Assembly (NCBI GenBank): GCA_018650285.1
Contig: JABIGF010000020.1
Location: 124,001 to 188,000, forward strand
Direction of reading: 5' to 3'
DNA: 64,000 nt
From: Methanobacteriota archaeon
Lineage (GTDB): Archaea; Thermoplasmatota; Poseidoniia; Poseidoniales; Thalassarchaeaceae
The position numbers and the translations under genes were made by a program. The notes beneath the pieces were generated by a model that had not been told where the DNA came from, did no database searches, and was given only the letters and a program-made list of their open reading frames with translations. Shown here piece after piece: positions 43,525-53,485 of the stretch. The stretch's first letter is position 1. Every line of letters starts with the position of its first letter.

Positions 43525-44772
43525 ATGCGAAGGGCCATTATCCCGCTCATGTTGCTCCTGATGCTCATTCCTACTACCTTAGCACAAGAGATGGATTCTG
43601 TAGTTGATGTAACGACTGTCTTAGTTATTGGTGATGCGGATATTGGAATAGAAGAGATAGCAATTTCTCCTGATGGAGAAGATGTATTGTTGGTTGGTAT
43701 TTTTGGTTATGCACACCTTATTTCTTCAAGCGAACCAATTGTACAAGTAGAACTCAATACTAATGATGACGATGACCTAAAAGATGTTGATTGGCACCCT
43801 CAAGGTTTGACGGCTCTGATAGCGGGAAATGATGGCACATTGTTGCGCTATACTCGTAACGACCACTCAGTAGGCCATGTTGCTGGTTCAACAGCCAGCC
43901 TCATGGGTAGTCAATTGACTGCAGTAACTTGGGACTCCTCAGGAAACTGGGCTTACATTGGTGATGACAATGGTCTCTTGACGAGATTCAGAGAAGATGC
44001 TAATGGATATTCTGAATATTTCCCAATTAACGGAACAAAGAATTCCGAAATACTTGATATTAGTTGCCTTCACAAAATGCATTCAGTTTGTGTGGTTGCA
44101 ACACAAGATGATGGCCTTGCTCTCATTGATCAAGAACATGAATTACATTGGCTAACCGGTAGCGAGGGGAATCGTTGGTTTTCAGTTGAATGCCCTCATC
44201 CTGAAAGAGAACGCTGTTATGCTGTTGGGAAAAGTCAATCAGTAGGTGTAGTCGAACTCAACTCAAACAGTCCATCTTCTTCTTATGTATTGGTCAAAAA
44301 AGTTGAAATTTCTGGCGAATTTGTCGGAATACATGCTAGAGATAACGAACACCTGTTGCTACAAACAGCACCATTTGGTTGGGTTGATTGGGAGATAATG
44401 GCTGGCGAGGATAAGATGGGCGTTGCCTTCCCTTGGTTGGGCAATTCAGATGTTCAAAATACCGACCCTGCAATGGCAGGCGAATCACTTGTTGGCAGTT
44501 GGTCAGAAAGTTCAGAGGTTGGTTTTGGGATTACCTCGTATGGTAGAGTTGTGAAGTATTACCCTCCTTCAAATACGATTAGTGAGAATCTAGTTTCTGC
44601 ACTAGCTCCGATGTTTGTGATTATCACAGTACCCGGTGTAGTGTTAGGGTTGATTTACATTAGTTCCCCTAAGTTGCAGAAGAAGTACCTTGCATGGTCA
44701 AATGCGCGTCGAGTAGCCAAGAGAGAAGCGAGAAAGCAAGCATCACCTTCTACTCGTCGAAGAAAGAAATAA
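43525..44772 (+). CDS. Membrane-anchored beta-propeller-like surface protein
   Basis: 415 residues from the ATG at 43525, which follows GGTGGCGTG; the track ORF starts inside the divergent gene region. Signal peptide 'AIIPLMLLLMLIPTTLAQ', then repeated propeller-type strands ('DVDWHPQGLTALIAGNDGTL', 'AVTWDSSGNWAYIGDDNG'), each resembling a WD40/YVTN blade. Near the end a membrane helix ('MFVIITVPGVVLGLIYI') and a strongly basic tail place the propeller outside the cell. Basic tail and upstream signal fit a type I membrane protein. Ligand unknown. Confidence 0.8.
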   Translation: MRRAIIPLMLLLMLIPTTLAQEMDSVVDVTTVLVIGDADIGIEEIAISPDGEDVLLVGIFGYAHLISSSEPIVQVELNTNDDDDLKDVDWHPQGLTALIAGNDGTLLRYTRNDHSVGHVAGSTASLMGSQLTAVTWDSSGNWAYIGDDNGLLTRFREDANGYSEYFPINGTKNSEILDISCLHKMHSVCVVATQDDGLALIDQEHELHWLTGSEGNRWFSVECPHPERERCYAVGKSQSVGVVELNSNSPSSSYVLVKKVEISGEFVGIHARDNEHLLLQTAPFGWVDWEIMAGEDKMGVAFPWLGNSDVQNTDPAMAGESLVGSWSESSEVGFGITSYGRVVKYYPPSNTISENLVSALAPMFVIITVPGVVLGLIYISSPKLQKKYLAWSNARRVAKREARKQASPSTRRRKK

Positions 44773-44837
44773 TCGAATTCCCTCCTACGGAGGGTTGATG
44801 AGCCATTCACTACCGGACAATCACCAAGGGTGTTGAC

Positions 44838-46010
44838 TTGGTATACGAGGCTCTTGATTTCTATGATGTTGATTCTCGACTGACTGAAGAGGAAATAATG
44901 GTGCGCGATATGGTGCGCGATTGGGTCGAAGAAGAAGTTCTTCCAAAGATAGAAGATGCGTGCCATAAAGGCGTTTTTCTTGACGAATGGCGTATTGCTC
45001 TTGGGGAAATGGGTGTATTAGGCGCTCCGTTAGAAGGATACGGTTGCCCTGGTTTGTCATATACTGCATACGGTGTGATTTGCCGTGAATTAGAACGAGG
45101 CGACTCAGGTCTGCGTTCTTTTGCTAGCGTTCAAGGTTCTCTAGCAATGTATCCAATTTGGGACTTTGGAAGTGAAGAACAGAAGAACAAATATTTGCCA
45201 AAAATGGCTACAGGTGAACTCATCGGTTGTTTTGGATTAACGGAACCTGATTATGGTTCAAATCCAGGCGACATGATAACCAAGGCTGAAGATAAGGGAG
45301 ACCACTTCTTGCTGAATGGCGCAAAAATGTGGATTACTAATGGTACAATTTCCGACTTAGCAGTTGTTTGGGCGAAATTGGATGGCGTCATTCGTGGTTT
45401 CATTGTTGAAACCGGTGATGAAGGATATTCAGCACCTGAAATGAAAGGGAAGCACTCATTGAAAGCGAGTGTTACTAGTGAATTAGTATTCCAAGATTGC
45501 AAGATTCCAAAGGATAGAATTTTGCCGGGCGTAAAGGGTCTGCGCGGACCCTTCTCTTGTTTGAACAATGCACGCTATGGGATTTCTTGGGGGGCTCTTG
45601 GGGCTGCTCAAGCTTGCTTTGATTCTGCCAAAGAGTATGCTCTTTCACGTATTCAATTTGACCATCCTATTGCTGCATACCAACTTGTTCAAAACAAGTT
45701 GGCATGGATGCTTCGTGAAATTACTAAGGGCCAGTTGCTCGCTTCGGAATTAGGTCGAAAGAAGGATACAGGGGATTGGATCCCTGAGCACATCTCTCTT
45801 GCTAAAATGAACAATGTAGATATTGCGCTGGAAATTGCTCGAATGGCTAGAGATATGCACGGCGCAAATGGAATATTGGATGAGTATTGTATCATGCGCC
45901 ACATGGCCAATCTGGAGTCGGTTAAGACCTACGAAGGCACTCATGATATTCACAATTTGATTCTTGGACGCCATATTACGGGCATTCAAAGTTTCACTCG
46001 TTCACTTTGA
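44838..46010 (+). CDS. Acyl-CoA dehydrogenase, glutaryl-CoA-dehydrogenase-like
   Basis: 390 residues from a TTG start with AGGGTG five bases upstream. Closest by motif to glutaryl-CoA dehydrogenase: 'CFGLTEPDYGSNPGDM', 'WITNGTISDLAVVWAK', 'IQFDHPIAAYQLVQNKLA', 'DMHGANGILDEYCIMRHMAN', and the catalytic Glu in 'KTYEGTHDIHNLILGRHITG'. That enzyme oxidises and decarboxylates glutaryl-CoA to crotonyl-CoA in lysine and tryptophan breakdown. Specificity within the ACAD family remains inference. Electron acceptor would be the ETF pair ~4 kb downstream. Confidence 0.92.
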   Translation: MVYEALDFYDVDSRLTEEEIMVRDMVRDWVEEEVLPKIEDACHKGVFLDEWRIALGEMGVLGAPLEGYGCPGLSYTAYGVICRELERGDSGLRSFASVQGSLAMYPIWDFGSEEQKNKYLPKMATGELIGCFGLTEPDYGSNPGDMITKAEDKGDHFLLNGAKMWITNGTISDLAVVWAKLDGVIRGFIVETGDEGYSAPEMKGKHSLKASVTSELVFQDCKIPKDRILPGVKGLRGPFSCLNNARYGISWGALGAAQACFDSAKEYALSRIQFDHPIAAYQLVQNKLAWMLREITKGQLLASELGRKKDTGDWIPEHISLAKMNNVDIALEIARMARDMHGANGILDEYCIMRHMANLESVKTYEGTHDIHNLILGRHITGIQSFTRSL

Positions 46011-46096
46011 TTATTAATGAAAAGAGTATTAGTTTCACTCTTAATTTTCCTTCGTTAATAGGGCTGATGTTGCATTTTCTATTCAATAATTGCTAG

Positions 46097-46102
46097 TATA
46101 TG
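46097..46102 (+). promoter_or_regulatory. TATA box of the arylsulfotransferase-like gene
   Basis: TATATG lies 28 bases before the GTG at 46126, which fits a leaderless start at that GTG. Confidence 0.5.
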
Positions 46103-46125
46103 TACTTATGAATTGGTAATTGTAA

Positions 46126-49100
46126 GTGGCATTCATTAATAGATACACAACACCACCCAAAAACATGAGTCGTGCATTAGTTGTCGTAGTTGTAGCATTG
46201 TTTATGTTGCCCACATTAATATTGACAGCCTCAACAACGGTTGTAGCAAGTGAGAATAATGTTATTGTTGAACCCATTTGCAATGCCAATCGAAATACTA
46301 CATGGACAGTCGGGCTCATTTATTGTGACAATGGTGCAAACGAAGATTATACGCTTTTTTCACCAATGTCATCTTCAAGCACATATTTGATTGACACACA
46401 TGGACGTGAAATACATTCTTGGAATTCACCTAGTGGTTTGCGTCCAGGACTTTCAGCCTACATACTAGATGATGGTGATTTACTCAGGACAGAAAATCTT
46501 GGCGCTAGTGGTAGTTCAACCTTTAATGGCGGTGGAGTCGCAGGAAAAGTTGAGAGATTGTCTTGGGATAGTCAAATTGAATGGGAGTGGAATTACGATG
46601 GAGAAACAATGCGCAGCCATCACGATATTGAGCCAATGCCCAATGGCAACGTCCTGATGATTGCTTGGGAATTGAAAAGTGAAACGGAATCAGAAGATGC
46701 GGGTCGTGATCCAAGCAAGATGACTCAAAATTCTCTTTGGCCCGACCACATAATAGAGATTCAACCACTTGGTTCTAATCAGGCAAATATTGTTTGGGAA
46801 TGGCACATTTGGGACCATTTAATTCAGGATTATGATGTTACAAAGGACAATTATGGAGTTGTTGCAAACCATCCAGAATTACTTGACATTAATTTTGCTG
46901 ATGGGAGTAATCAGAACACCAAATATGGTTCTGATTGGATGCATTGTAATGGGATTGATTACAATCCTGCGTTAGACCAGATAGTACTTTCTTGCAAGAA
47001 TACGAACGAATTCTATGTCATTGACCATAGCACGACGACTTTGGAAGCAGCATCACATTCAGGTGGAGACTCAGGTAAAGGTGGAGATATTCTGTATCGT
47101 TGGGGTAATCCAGAAGCCTATGGCGCCGGCACTTCACAAGACCAACAGTTGTTTGGACAACATGATATTCAATGGATACAGGATGGTAGAACTGGTGCTG
47201 GTGATTTTATTGTTTTCAACAATGGCGCAGGGCGCATTAGTAGTTATTCGTCGGTAGATACCATCTCTCCACCATTGGTGAATGGAGAATACGCCCTTCA
47301 ATCAGGTAGTTCTTGGGGGCCTGCAGCACCATATTGGACATGGGACCAAGGTGCCAATATGTTCGGTAATTCTTTGGGAGGGGTTGAAAGACTAGAAAAT
47401 GGAAATACGTTGGTGACTTCAGGTGTTGAAGGGATATTCTATGAGATAGACTCGTCAGGTGATATTGTTTGGAAATATATCAATCCTGTAGTCAATAGTG
47501 GGCCGTTGACTCAAGGTGACTCTATACCTCAAGGGCAAAACCCTAATTCTTTGCAGAATGTCGTATTCAAGGCTAATCGTTACAATAGTTCATTTCCGGG
47601 TTTCGCAGGCAAAAGTATGACACCTGGAGATTATATTGAATCATGGACAGATAACTGTGGCAATGAAGAATCAATTCCTTGGGATTCAGATGGGGATGGT
47701 TGTATTGATGATTCTGATGGCGATGGCGTCAAGGATAATGCAGATATTTGCAATGGATTTGATGATAATATCGATGTAGATGCTGATGGAATTCCTGATG
47801 GTTGTGATCCGTTGATTGATTCAGATGGTGACGGAATCGCGGATGATTGGGATATTGATGAATCACAATTAGACTACACAATAGTTGATACAGGACAGTA
47901 TGAATGTTATGGTGAATTAACCATAATCACTTGTCCTACTGTTGGTGATTTTGTTGGTCAAGATGCTCAGCATGATGGAGTTCAGCCATCGTACCTTGAC
48001 AATGAAGATGGGACCATCACTGACCTTGTTACTGGATTAATGTGGCAAGAGAATCCGAATGGTTTTGTAAAAGCGAAATGGGATGATGCCATTGCAGATG
48101 CAAGTACAATTAATACAGGGGGGTTCAGTGATTGGCGAGTGCCTACAATCAAAGAACTCTATTCATTAATAGATTTCAGAGGCGAGGACCCAAGTAGTTA
48201 CCAAGGTTCTGATACTAGTACATTGACACCTTTTATTGATACAAATTATTTCGGATTTGAGTATGGAGATGAATCTCAGAATGAAAGAATCATCGACTCC
48301 CAATATTGGTCGAGCACCGAGTATGTTTCTACGACAATGAATAGTGATGACACGGTCTTTGGTGTGAACTTTGCAGACGGGCGTATCAAAGGGTATCCAA
48401 AGGTCAAAGGAAATGGTGAAATTAAACTAATGTTCATTCAATATGTTCGTGATGTGGAGACTTATGGTGTCAATGATTTTGTTGATAATGGGGATGGAAC
48501 AATCACTGACCGTAATACAGGACTAATGTGGCAGAGAGATGATAGTGGTTCGGGAATGAATTGGAATGATGCTCTTATTCATGCTGAGCAACTTAATTTT
48601 GCTGGCCATGATGATTGGCGACTTCCAAATGTAAAGGAACTTCAAAGTATTCTTGATTATTCTCGTTCGCCACAAACAACAAATTCTCCAGCTATTGACC
48701 CCGTATTCAATTCAACACAGATTATTGATGAAGGGAACAATGTAAACTGGGCTTTCTATTGGTCTAGCACTACCCATGCAACTCACCAAGACGGAAATGA
48801 CGGTAGAACTGCATCTTATGTCGCATTTGGTGAGGCGTTAGGTTGGATGCAACAGCCTCCAAATAGTGGGACTTATGTATTGCTGGACGTCCATGGCGCA
48901 GGTGCTCAAAGGAGCGACCCAAAAGATGGTGATCCCGCAGATTACCCCAATGGTCACGGGCCACAAGGTGATGTAATTCGAATCAATAATTTTGTTAGGG
49001 CTGTGAGGAATGTTCCACTCCCAGTTCAAGGATGTATGAATTCCACAGCCACCAATTTTGATGCAAATGCTACTGTTGATGATGGCTCTTGTGAATATCC

Positions 49101-49710
49101 TCCACCCCCTGTAGAAGGTTGTATGAATTCCACAGCCACCAATTTTGATGCAAATGCCACGGTTGATGATGGCTCTTGTGAGTATCCTCCACCCCCTGTG
49201 GATGGCTGTATGAATTCCACAGCCACGAATTTTGATGCTAATGCCACTGTTGATAATGGCTCTTGCGAATATCCGCCACCTCCTGTGGAAGGCTGTATGA
49301 ATTCTACAGCTACCAATTTTGATGTGAATGCTACTGTTGATAATGGCTCTTGCGAATATCCTCCGCCACCACCACCGCCAGTTCTAGTGTTGGGTTGTAT
49401 GAATTCCACCGCCACCAATTTTGATGCTAATGCAACGGATGACGACGGCTCTTGCTCATATTCTGAACCGCCTTTGGAGAGTGTGATTGGTTGTACTTAC
49501 CCAAGTGCAATGAATTACAATCCCGATGCAACAGTTGATTCGGGTGATTGTACCTTTTCAGATGATGGTGGCGATAGTTCTTCAGTGGATGATAAAGGAT
49601 TAGGGACAGTTGTTTCTGGGTCGATTATTATGATTTCAGCATTCATAATTATAGGTTTATTTTGTGTTGTAATAATCGGTTTGCTCTTAAAGTCAAATAA
49701 AAATGACTAA
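46126..49710 (+). CDS. Mosaic surface protein: arylsulfotransferase-like, calcium repeats, two DUF1566 domains, Cys repeats
   Basis: 1194 residues. Signal segment 'ALVVVVVALFMLPTLILTA'; an alternative ATG start is at 46165. Residues ~60-500 resemble arylsulfotransferase/ASST propellers ('SHHDIEPMPNGNVLM', 'DWMHCNGIDYNP', 'FGQHDIQWIQDG'). Thrombospondin-type-3-like Asp repeats follow ('DSDGDGCIDDSDGDGVKDN', ~520-580), probably calcium-binding. Two DUF1566/Lcl-type domains come next ('GTITDLVTGLMWQ', 'WRVPTIKELYSL'; 'GTITDRNTGLMWQ', 'WRLPNVKELQSI'). Then six Cys-containing repeats with proline linkers and a C-terminal membrane helix. The mixture suggests assembly from bacterial-type modules. 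Sulfotransferase activity is not proven. Confidence 0.83.
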   Translation: MAFINRYTTPPKNMSRALVVVVVALFMLPTLILTASTTVVASENNVIVEPICNANRNTTWTVGLIYCDNGANEDYTLFSPMSSSSTYLIDTHGREIHSWNSPSGLRPGLSAYILDDGDLLRTENLGASGSSTFNGGGVAGKVERLSWDSQIEWEWNYDGETMRSHHDIEPMPNGNVLMIAWELKSETESEDAGRDPSKMTQNSLWPDHIIEIQPLGSNQANIVWEWHIWDHLIQDYDVTKDNYGVVANHPELLDINFADGSNQNTKYGSDWMHCNGIDYNPALDQIVLSCKNTNEFYVIDHSTTTLEAASHSGGDSGKGGDILYRWGNPEAYGAGTSQDQQLFGQHDIQWIQDGRTGAGDFIVFNNGAGRISSYSSVDTISPPLVNGEYALQSGSSWGPAAPYWTWDQGANMFGNSLGGVERLENGNTLVTSGVEGIFYEIDSSGDIVWKYINPVVNSGPLTQGDSIPQGQNPNSLQNVVFKANRYNSSFPGFAGKSMTPGDYIESWTDNCGNEESIPWDSDGDGCIDDSDGDGVKDNADICNGFDDNIDVDADGIPDGCDPLIDSDGDGIADDWDIDESQLDYTIVDTGQYECYGELTIITCPTVGDFVGQDAQHDGVQPSYLDNEDGTITDLVTGLMWQENPNGFVKAKWDDAIADASTINTGGFSDWRVPTIKELYSLIDFRGEDPSSYQGSDTSTLTPFIDTNYFGFEYGDESQNERIIDSQYWSSTEYVSTTMNSDDTVFGVNFADGRIKGYPKVKGNGEIKLMFIQYVRDVETYGVNDFVDNGDGTITDRNTGLMWQRDDSGSGMNWNDALIHAEQLNFAGHDDWRLPNVKELQSILDYSRSPQTTNSPAIDPVFNSTQIIDEGNNVNWAFYWSSTTHATHQDGNDGRTASYVAFGEALGWMQQPPNSGTYVLLDVHGAGAQRSDPKDGDPADYPNGHGPQGDVIRINNFVRAVRNVPLPVQGCMNSTATNFDANATVDDGSCEYPPPPVEGCMNSTATNFDANATVDDGSCEYPPPPVDGCMNSTATNFDANATVDNGSCEYPPPPVEGCMNSTATNFDVNATVDNGSCEYPPPPPPPVLVLGCMNSTATNFDANATDDDGSCSYSEPPLESVIGCTYPSAMNYNPDATVDSGDCTFSDDGGDSSSVDDKGLGTVVSGSIIMISAFIIIGLFCVVIIGLLLKSNKND
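49030..49560 (+). repeat. Six tandem 29-residue Cys-Pro repeats within the surface protein gene
   Basis: Units begin at about 49030, 49117, 49204, 49291, 49393 and 49489. The first four are spaced exactly 87 bases and nearly identical ('GCMNSTATNFDANATVDDGS' then Cys and a proline linker); unit 5 follows a longer proline stretch and unit 6 is divergent ('GCTYPSAMNYNPDATVDSGD'). Similar 'GC..x.A.Ny...AT.DDGSC' units are common in surface proteins of marine bacteria. Confidence 0.95.
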
Positions 49711-49909
49711 TTCATCAATGATTCTCAATTAATGTTGAGGGTGCGATACTTGCGAATTAAGTAATTCCCTCAAAAGATATTGTTTGGAATTTTGTAGTTG
49801 TTACATCTATACTGAAGAGATTTTCATTTATTATTATTGAATATTCACCCTACGGGTGACAGTTGACGGGTGGCTAATGTTCATAGAGGGGTCTTAAGTC
49901 GCCCAATTC

Positions 49910-50653
49910 ATGGTAGAAATTGCCGTGTTGTTGAAGCAGGTCCCCGACACAAATGCGAAAATCGTAGTTGTAGGTGGTAGAGTTGATGAATCCGCAGTTA
50001 CAAGTTGGGTCACAAGTCCATACGATGAGTACGCTTTGGAGGCTGCATTGCAGCATACTGAGGCAGCAGGTGGTTCAATCACTGCAATCACATTGGGTCC
50101 TGCAAGAGCAGACAAGGTTCTGAAGGATGCTGCGGCTCTTGGTGTTACCAAGTTGGTCCGTATTTGGGATGACAGTTGGCAGGATTTAGATTCAAAGCAA
50201 GTTCAATCTGCATTGGCCAATGCAGTTCAGGCAGCAGGTGCAGAACTGGTCTATTGCGGAAAGCAGTCAGCAGACCGAAATCAAGGCTCAACAGGTCCAG
50301 GCGTTGCTGAACTTCTTGGTGCTGGTTGTGTTGTTGAAGTCAGCGAGTTTGATGCTGCTGGCACAACCTATCTGCGTCCAGCTGCTAGCGGCAGTGAAAA
50401 GGTCACAGTCGCAGCACCAGCCGTAGTCACTTTTACCAAAACAGCATCTGACTTACGCCGTCCAAATGTCCGTGGAATCATGATGGCAAAGAGGGCACAA
50501 ATCGATGTCGTAGCCGGAGATGTAGGTTCATCAACTGTCAATTTCAATGGTCACTCTTCGCCGGCGGAAAAGCCACCAGGGAAGACCTACGAAGGTTCAG
50601 GTAGTGTTCCAGAAGTAGTTGGACTGTTGCGTGACGAAGCGAAGGTATTGTAG
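49910..50653 (+). CDS. etfB: Electron transfer flavoprotein beta subunit
   Basis: 247 residues. ETF accepts electrons from acyl-CoA dehydrogenases; the beta subunit holds AMP and contacts the dehydrogenase. Motifs: 'VLLKQVPDTNAKIVVVGGRV', 'SPYDEYALEAAL', 'YCGKQSADRNQGSTGPGVAE' and the 'PAVVTFTK..SDLRRPNVRGI' segment with the recognition-loop region. The start is the ATG at 49910. An A+T-rich TTTATTATTATT at ~49827 may be its TATA box. etfA follows after 11 bases. ETF is more typical of bacteria than of most euryarchaea. Confidence 0.95.
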   Translation: MVEIAVLLKQVPDTNAKIVVVGGRVDESAVTSWVTSPYDEYALEAALQHTEAAGGSITAITLGPARADKVLKDAAALGVTKLVRIWDDSWQDLDSKQVQSALANAVQAAGAELVYCGKQSADRNQGSTGPGVAELLGAGCVVEVSEFDAAGTTYLRPAASGSEKVTVAAPAVVTFTKTASDLRRPNVRGIMMAKRAQIDVVAGDVGSSTVNFNGHSSPAEKPPGKTYEGSGSVPEVVGLLRDEAKVL

Positions 50654-50664
50654 GAGGGGTAAAT

Positions 50665-51588
50665 ATGGATATTACAATCATTGCAGAAACTCAAGGAAAT
50701 GGACTTCACGCTGTAACAAACCAATTGGTCGGTGCGGCATCTTCACTCGGTGCTTCTCCAACCGTTCTTTGCGGCGGAGGGGTTGGTGCTGATGAGGCAG
50801 CAGGAATCGCAGGTGTCGGCAAGGTACTTTCAGTCACTGGAGATTGCTTCTCAACTTTTGATGGCGGCGCTTGGGCTGCAGCATTTGATGCTGCGGCTGG
50901 TAGCGGAGTTATCGTTGGAGCAGCAACTGCTCAAGGAAGAGATGTTGTGGCAAGAATTGCTGCACGTCGTGGAATTCCTGTTGTGCAAGATGTTGTCTCA
51001 ATGAGTCCCGGTCTCAACATGACTCATCCAATTTATTCTGGCAAAGCGATGCAAGAAGTTACTGTTTCAGGTGACTGCGGTGTGACATTGCGAGCCAACA
51101 CATTTGCTCCTGCTGGAGGCGGTGGAAGTGCAGAAACAGCCACTGTTCAACAGAGTGGTGATGTCAAGATTGCAGTACAGGAAGCGATTGCAAAAGCCAG
51201 TGAAAGGCTAGATGTTGCTGATGCAGATATCATTATTTCTGGAGGTCGCGGTATGGGTGGTCCTGAGAATTTTGACAAACTCTACGCTTTGGCTGACGAG
51301 ATGGGTGGTGCAGTAGGTGCAAGCCGAGCAGCAGTCGATGCATGGGACGGGATACCACATACTATGCAAGTCGGTCAAACCGGCAAGACGGTAAATCCAA
51401 GTCTCTACATTGCTGTAGGAATTAGCGGTGCAATCCAGCATCTTGCCGGAATGCGCACTAGCAAATACATCGTTGCAATCAACAAAGATCCTGAAGCACC
51501 AATCTTCAAGGTTGCTGATTATGGAATAGTTGCAACATGGGAAGAGGCGATGCCTGTTCTTGCTGCTGAAATTGCCAAAATTCTCTGA
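50665..51588 (+). CDS. etfA: Electron transfer flavoprotein alpha subunit
   Basis: 307 residues, with GGAGGGG just upstream of the ATG. The C-terminal FAD-binding signature is intact: '[14 protein letters not shown]', '[20 protein letters not shown]', '[20 protein letters not shown]', '[19 protein letters not shown]'. The N-terminal part is the less conserved alpha/beta domain that packs against EtfB. Together they form the carrier for the two acyl-CoA dehydrogenases in this window. The stop codon abuts the ATG of the next gene. Confidence 0.96.
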   Translation: MDITIIAETQGNGLHAVTNQLVGAASSLGASPTVLCGGGVGADEAAGIAGVGKVLSVTGDCFSTFDGGAWAAAFDAAAGSGVIVGAATAQGRDVVARIAARRGIPVVQDVVSMSPGLNMTHPIYSGKAMQEVTVSGDCGVTLRANTFAPAGGGGSAETATVQQSGDVKIAVQEAIAKASERLDVADADIIISGGRGMGGPENFDKLYALADEMGGAVGASRAAVDAWDGIPHTMQVGQTGKTVNPSLYIAVGISGAIQHLAGMRTSKYIVAINKDPEAPIFKVADYGIVATWEEAMPVLAAEIAKIL

Positions 51589-52839
51589 ATGAGTGATTCA
51601 TCACCATTTGCTAATTGCGGCGGAACCCAAAAAGGGTGGCTCCGTTTCAAAGATACGATGGCGAGGGATATTCCGTGGATGCGAGAGCGTTTTGACGACC
51701 TAAAATCTCAGAATTTGCAGTGGGAACCGCCCACTCTTGAATCTGCTAGCACACCTAGTTGTACAGTTGATGGACAAGATATGATAATGCTCTCAGCAAA
51801 CAATTATCTCAACTTGACAACTCATCCCAAAGTGGTGGCTGCAGCAGTTGCTGCAACCCAAAAATATGGTGCGGGCAGCGGTTCAGTGCGAGCAATTAGC
51901 GGCACCATGGATATCCATTTGGAGGCTGAGAGAAAAGTTGCAGAATTCAAAGGCGTAGAAGCATCTCTCATCTATTCAGCGGGATATACAGCCAATGTTG
52001 GTCTCATTCCAACACTTGTTACTGGCAAGCAGGATGTCATCATCTCTGACGAGTTGAATCACGGTTCTATCATTGATGGTGTGAGATTGACTAAGGCAAG
52101 CAGGGCAGTCTATCCGCACAATGATGTTGCGGCACTTGAGCAAGTTCTCAAGCAACATTCTGATAGCGAGAGAAAACTAATCATTACAGATGGCGTCTTT
52201 TCAATGGACGGTGATGTTGCTCCATTAGACGAGATAACTGAATTGGCCGAGGAGCATGGCGCGATGGTCTTTGTTGACGATTGTCACGGAGAGGGCGTTT
52301 TGGGTGACAGAGGCGCAGGGATTGTTGACCACTTCAAGTTACAAGGAAGAGTTGATTTTGAGATAGGTTCATTCTCCAAGGCTCTAGGTGTTCAAGGGGG
52401 AATAGTTGCTGGTAGTGAACAGGTTCGTACACACGCTCTCAACCACTCAAGGTCTTGGTTGCTTTCGGGTAGCCAGCCGCCAGGTGTCGCAGCAGCACAG
52501 AAAGCTGCTGTTGAAGTTTTGATGGAAGAGCCTGAACATCATGCGCGACTTTGGGCGAATACCGACCACTTCCGTAAGGAGATGGAATCTCTTGGTTTTG
52601 ATTTGGGAATGTCAACCACACCAATTATTCCGGTGATGTGTGGTGAATCTGCTGTTGCAAAGCAGTTGTCAGCAGAAATGCGTCAACTCGGAGTAGTTGT
52701 AGGCGCTATCGTATTCCCGATGGTAGCGCGAGATAAAGCCCGTGTTAGGAACCAATTGTCAGCAGGATTGAGTGATGGGCAACTGAATGAAATTCTAGTT
52801 GCATATGAGAAAGCAGGCAAAATTGTGGGCCTAATCTGA
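51589..52839 (+). CDS. Alpha-oxoamine synthase (2-amino-3-ketobutyrate CoA ligase-like)
   Basis: 416 residues beginning immediately after the etfA stop. PLP enzyme of the glycine C-acetyltransferase / 8-amino-7-oxononanoate synthase family: 'NNYLNLTTHPKVVAAA', 'GAGSGSVRAISGTMDIH', 'DELNHGSIIDG', 'FVDDCHGEGVLGDRGAG', and the PLP lysine Lys264 in 'GSFSKALGVQGG'. Glycine C-acetyltransferase (threonine catabolism, giving glycine and acetyl-CoA) is most likely by overall pattern. Biotin or serine-palmitoyl-type activities cannot be excluded. Co-transcription with ETF is suggested by the spacing. Confidence 0.9.
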   Translation: MSDSSPFANCGGTQKGWLRFKDTMARDIPWMRERFDDLKSQNLQWEPPTLESASTPSCTVDGQDMIMLSANNYLNLTTHPKVVAAAVAATQKYGAGSGSVRAISGTMDIHLEAERKVAEFKGVEASLIYSAGYTANVGLIPTLVTGKQDVIISDELNHGSIIDGVRLTKASRAVYPHNDVAALEQVLKQHSDSERKLIITDGVFSMDGDVAPLDEITELAEEHGAMVFVDDCHGEGVLGDRGAGIVDHFKLQGRVDFEIGSFSKALGVQGGIVAGSEQVRTHALNHSRSWLLSGSQPPGVAAAQKAAVEVLMEEPEHHARLWANTDHFRKEMESLGFDLGMSTTPIIPVMCGESAVAKQLSAEMRQLGVVVGAIVFPMVARDKARVRNQLSAGLSDGQLNEILVAYEKAGKIVGLI

Positions 52840-52841
52840 AG

Positions 52842-53426
52842 TTATTCGTCAAGAGCATTGACAGCATCTTCTAGTTCTTGTTCCATCTCTATTTGTTCGA
52901 TTTGAAAGTTTGCTGGGCCAAACGGGTCCCTTCCATCTTCAAGCATTGTTAGCATTCGGTGGCGTGGGGCCCATGAAAGATGAACATATATTGGGCCAGA
53001 TGCAAGCATCAATATCCATGCCAACATTTCTGGAATGGCAACAGCAATCCCCATCCAATTCCCAAGTAGTATGGCAAATCCAACGAATGGCATGGTATAG
53101 ATCAGCACTCTTGGTGGTGCTATTGGTGGGCGAGGCAAAATCTTGGCTACAATTGCAGAAAATTGGCCTGCGATAGCAAGGCCAAGCGCCACACTCAAAC
53201 CTCTGAAAGATGCTTCATTGAACCACGCTTCAAGATTCCATTCATTGTGATATCCAATTGGTAAAATTAGGGCGATGGTGACTAGGCACCCATAGAATGC
53301 ACCAACTATTGCTGGTTGGCTAATAATTAACGGCCACGCTGCAAATCTTTGAGAGAGTGAAGAGCCAAGAAGCATCTCTTGTTGCGAGTCATCAAGCGAC
53401 GTCAAACGCTCTCGCCACGCTTCCAT
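52842..53426 (-). CDS. Small multi-pass membrane protein of unknown function
   Basis: 194 residues. I moved the start to the ATG at 53426 (MEAWRERLTSLDD), five to six bases after GGAGAG. Four hydrophobic helices occupy about residues 35-155, with 'LPRPPIAPPRVLIYTMPFVG' in the middle. Both ends are cytoplasmic-looking, and the acidic C-terminus 'QIEQIEMEQELEDAVNALDE' may form a short coiled coil. No family recognised. It converges with the oxoamine synthase gene, with a two-base gap. Confidence 0.75.
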   Translation of the reverse strand: MEAWRERLTSLDDSQQEMLLGSSLSQRFAAWPLIISQPAIVGAFYGCLVTIALILPIGYHNEWNLEAWFNEASFRGLSVALGLAIAGQFSAIVAKILPRPPIAPPRVLIYTMPFVGFAILLGNWMGIAVAIPEMLAWILMLASGPIYVHLSWAPRHRMLTMLEDGRDPFGPANFQIEQIEMEQELEDAVNALDE

Positions 53427-53485
53427 AACGTTCTCTCCGTTCAATAAGACGCATTAACATTGACCAATGAATCGAGGTCAATGTC

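Noticed and set aside
49026-49418. Minus-strand 130-residue repetitive ORF
   Set aside because: It is the mirror of the Cys-Pro repeat array on the plus strand; the periodicity comes from the real gene.
49030-49480. Possible CRISPR array from regular 87-base spacing
   Set aside because: Units are near-identical throughout with no unique spacers, in frame within a coding gene.
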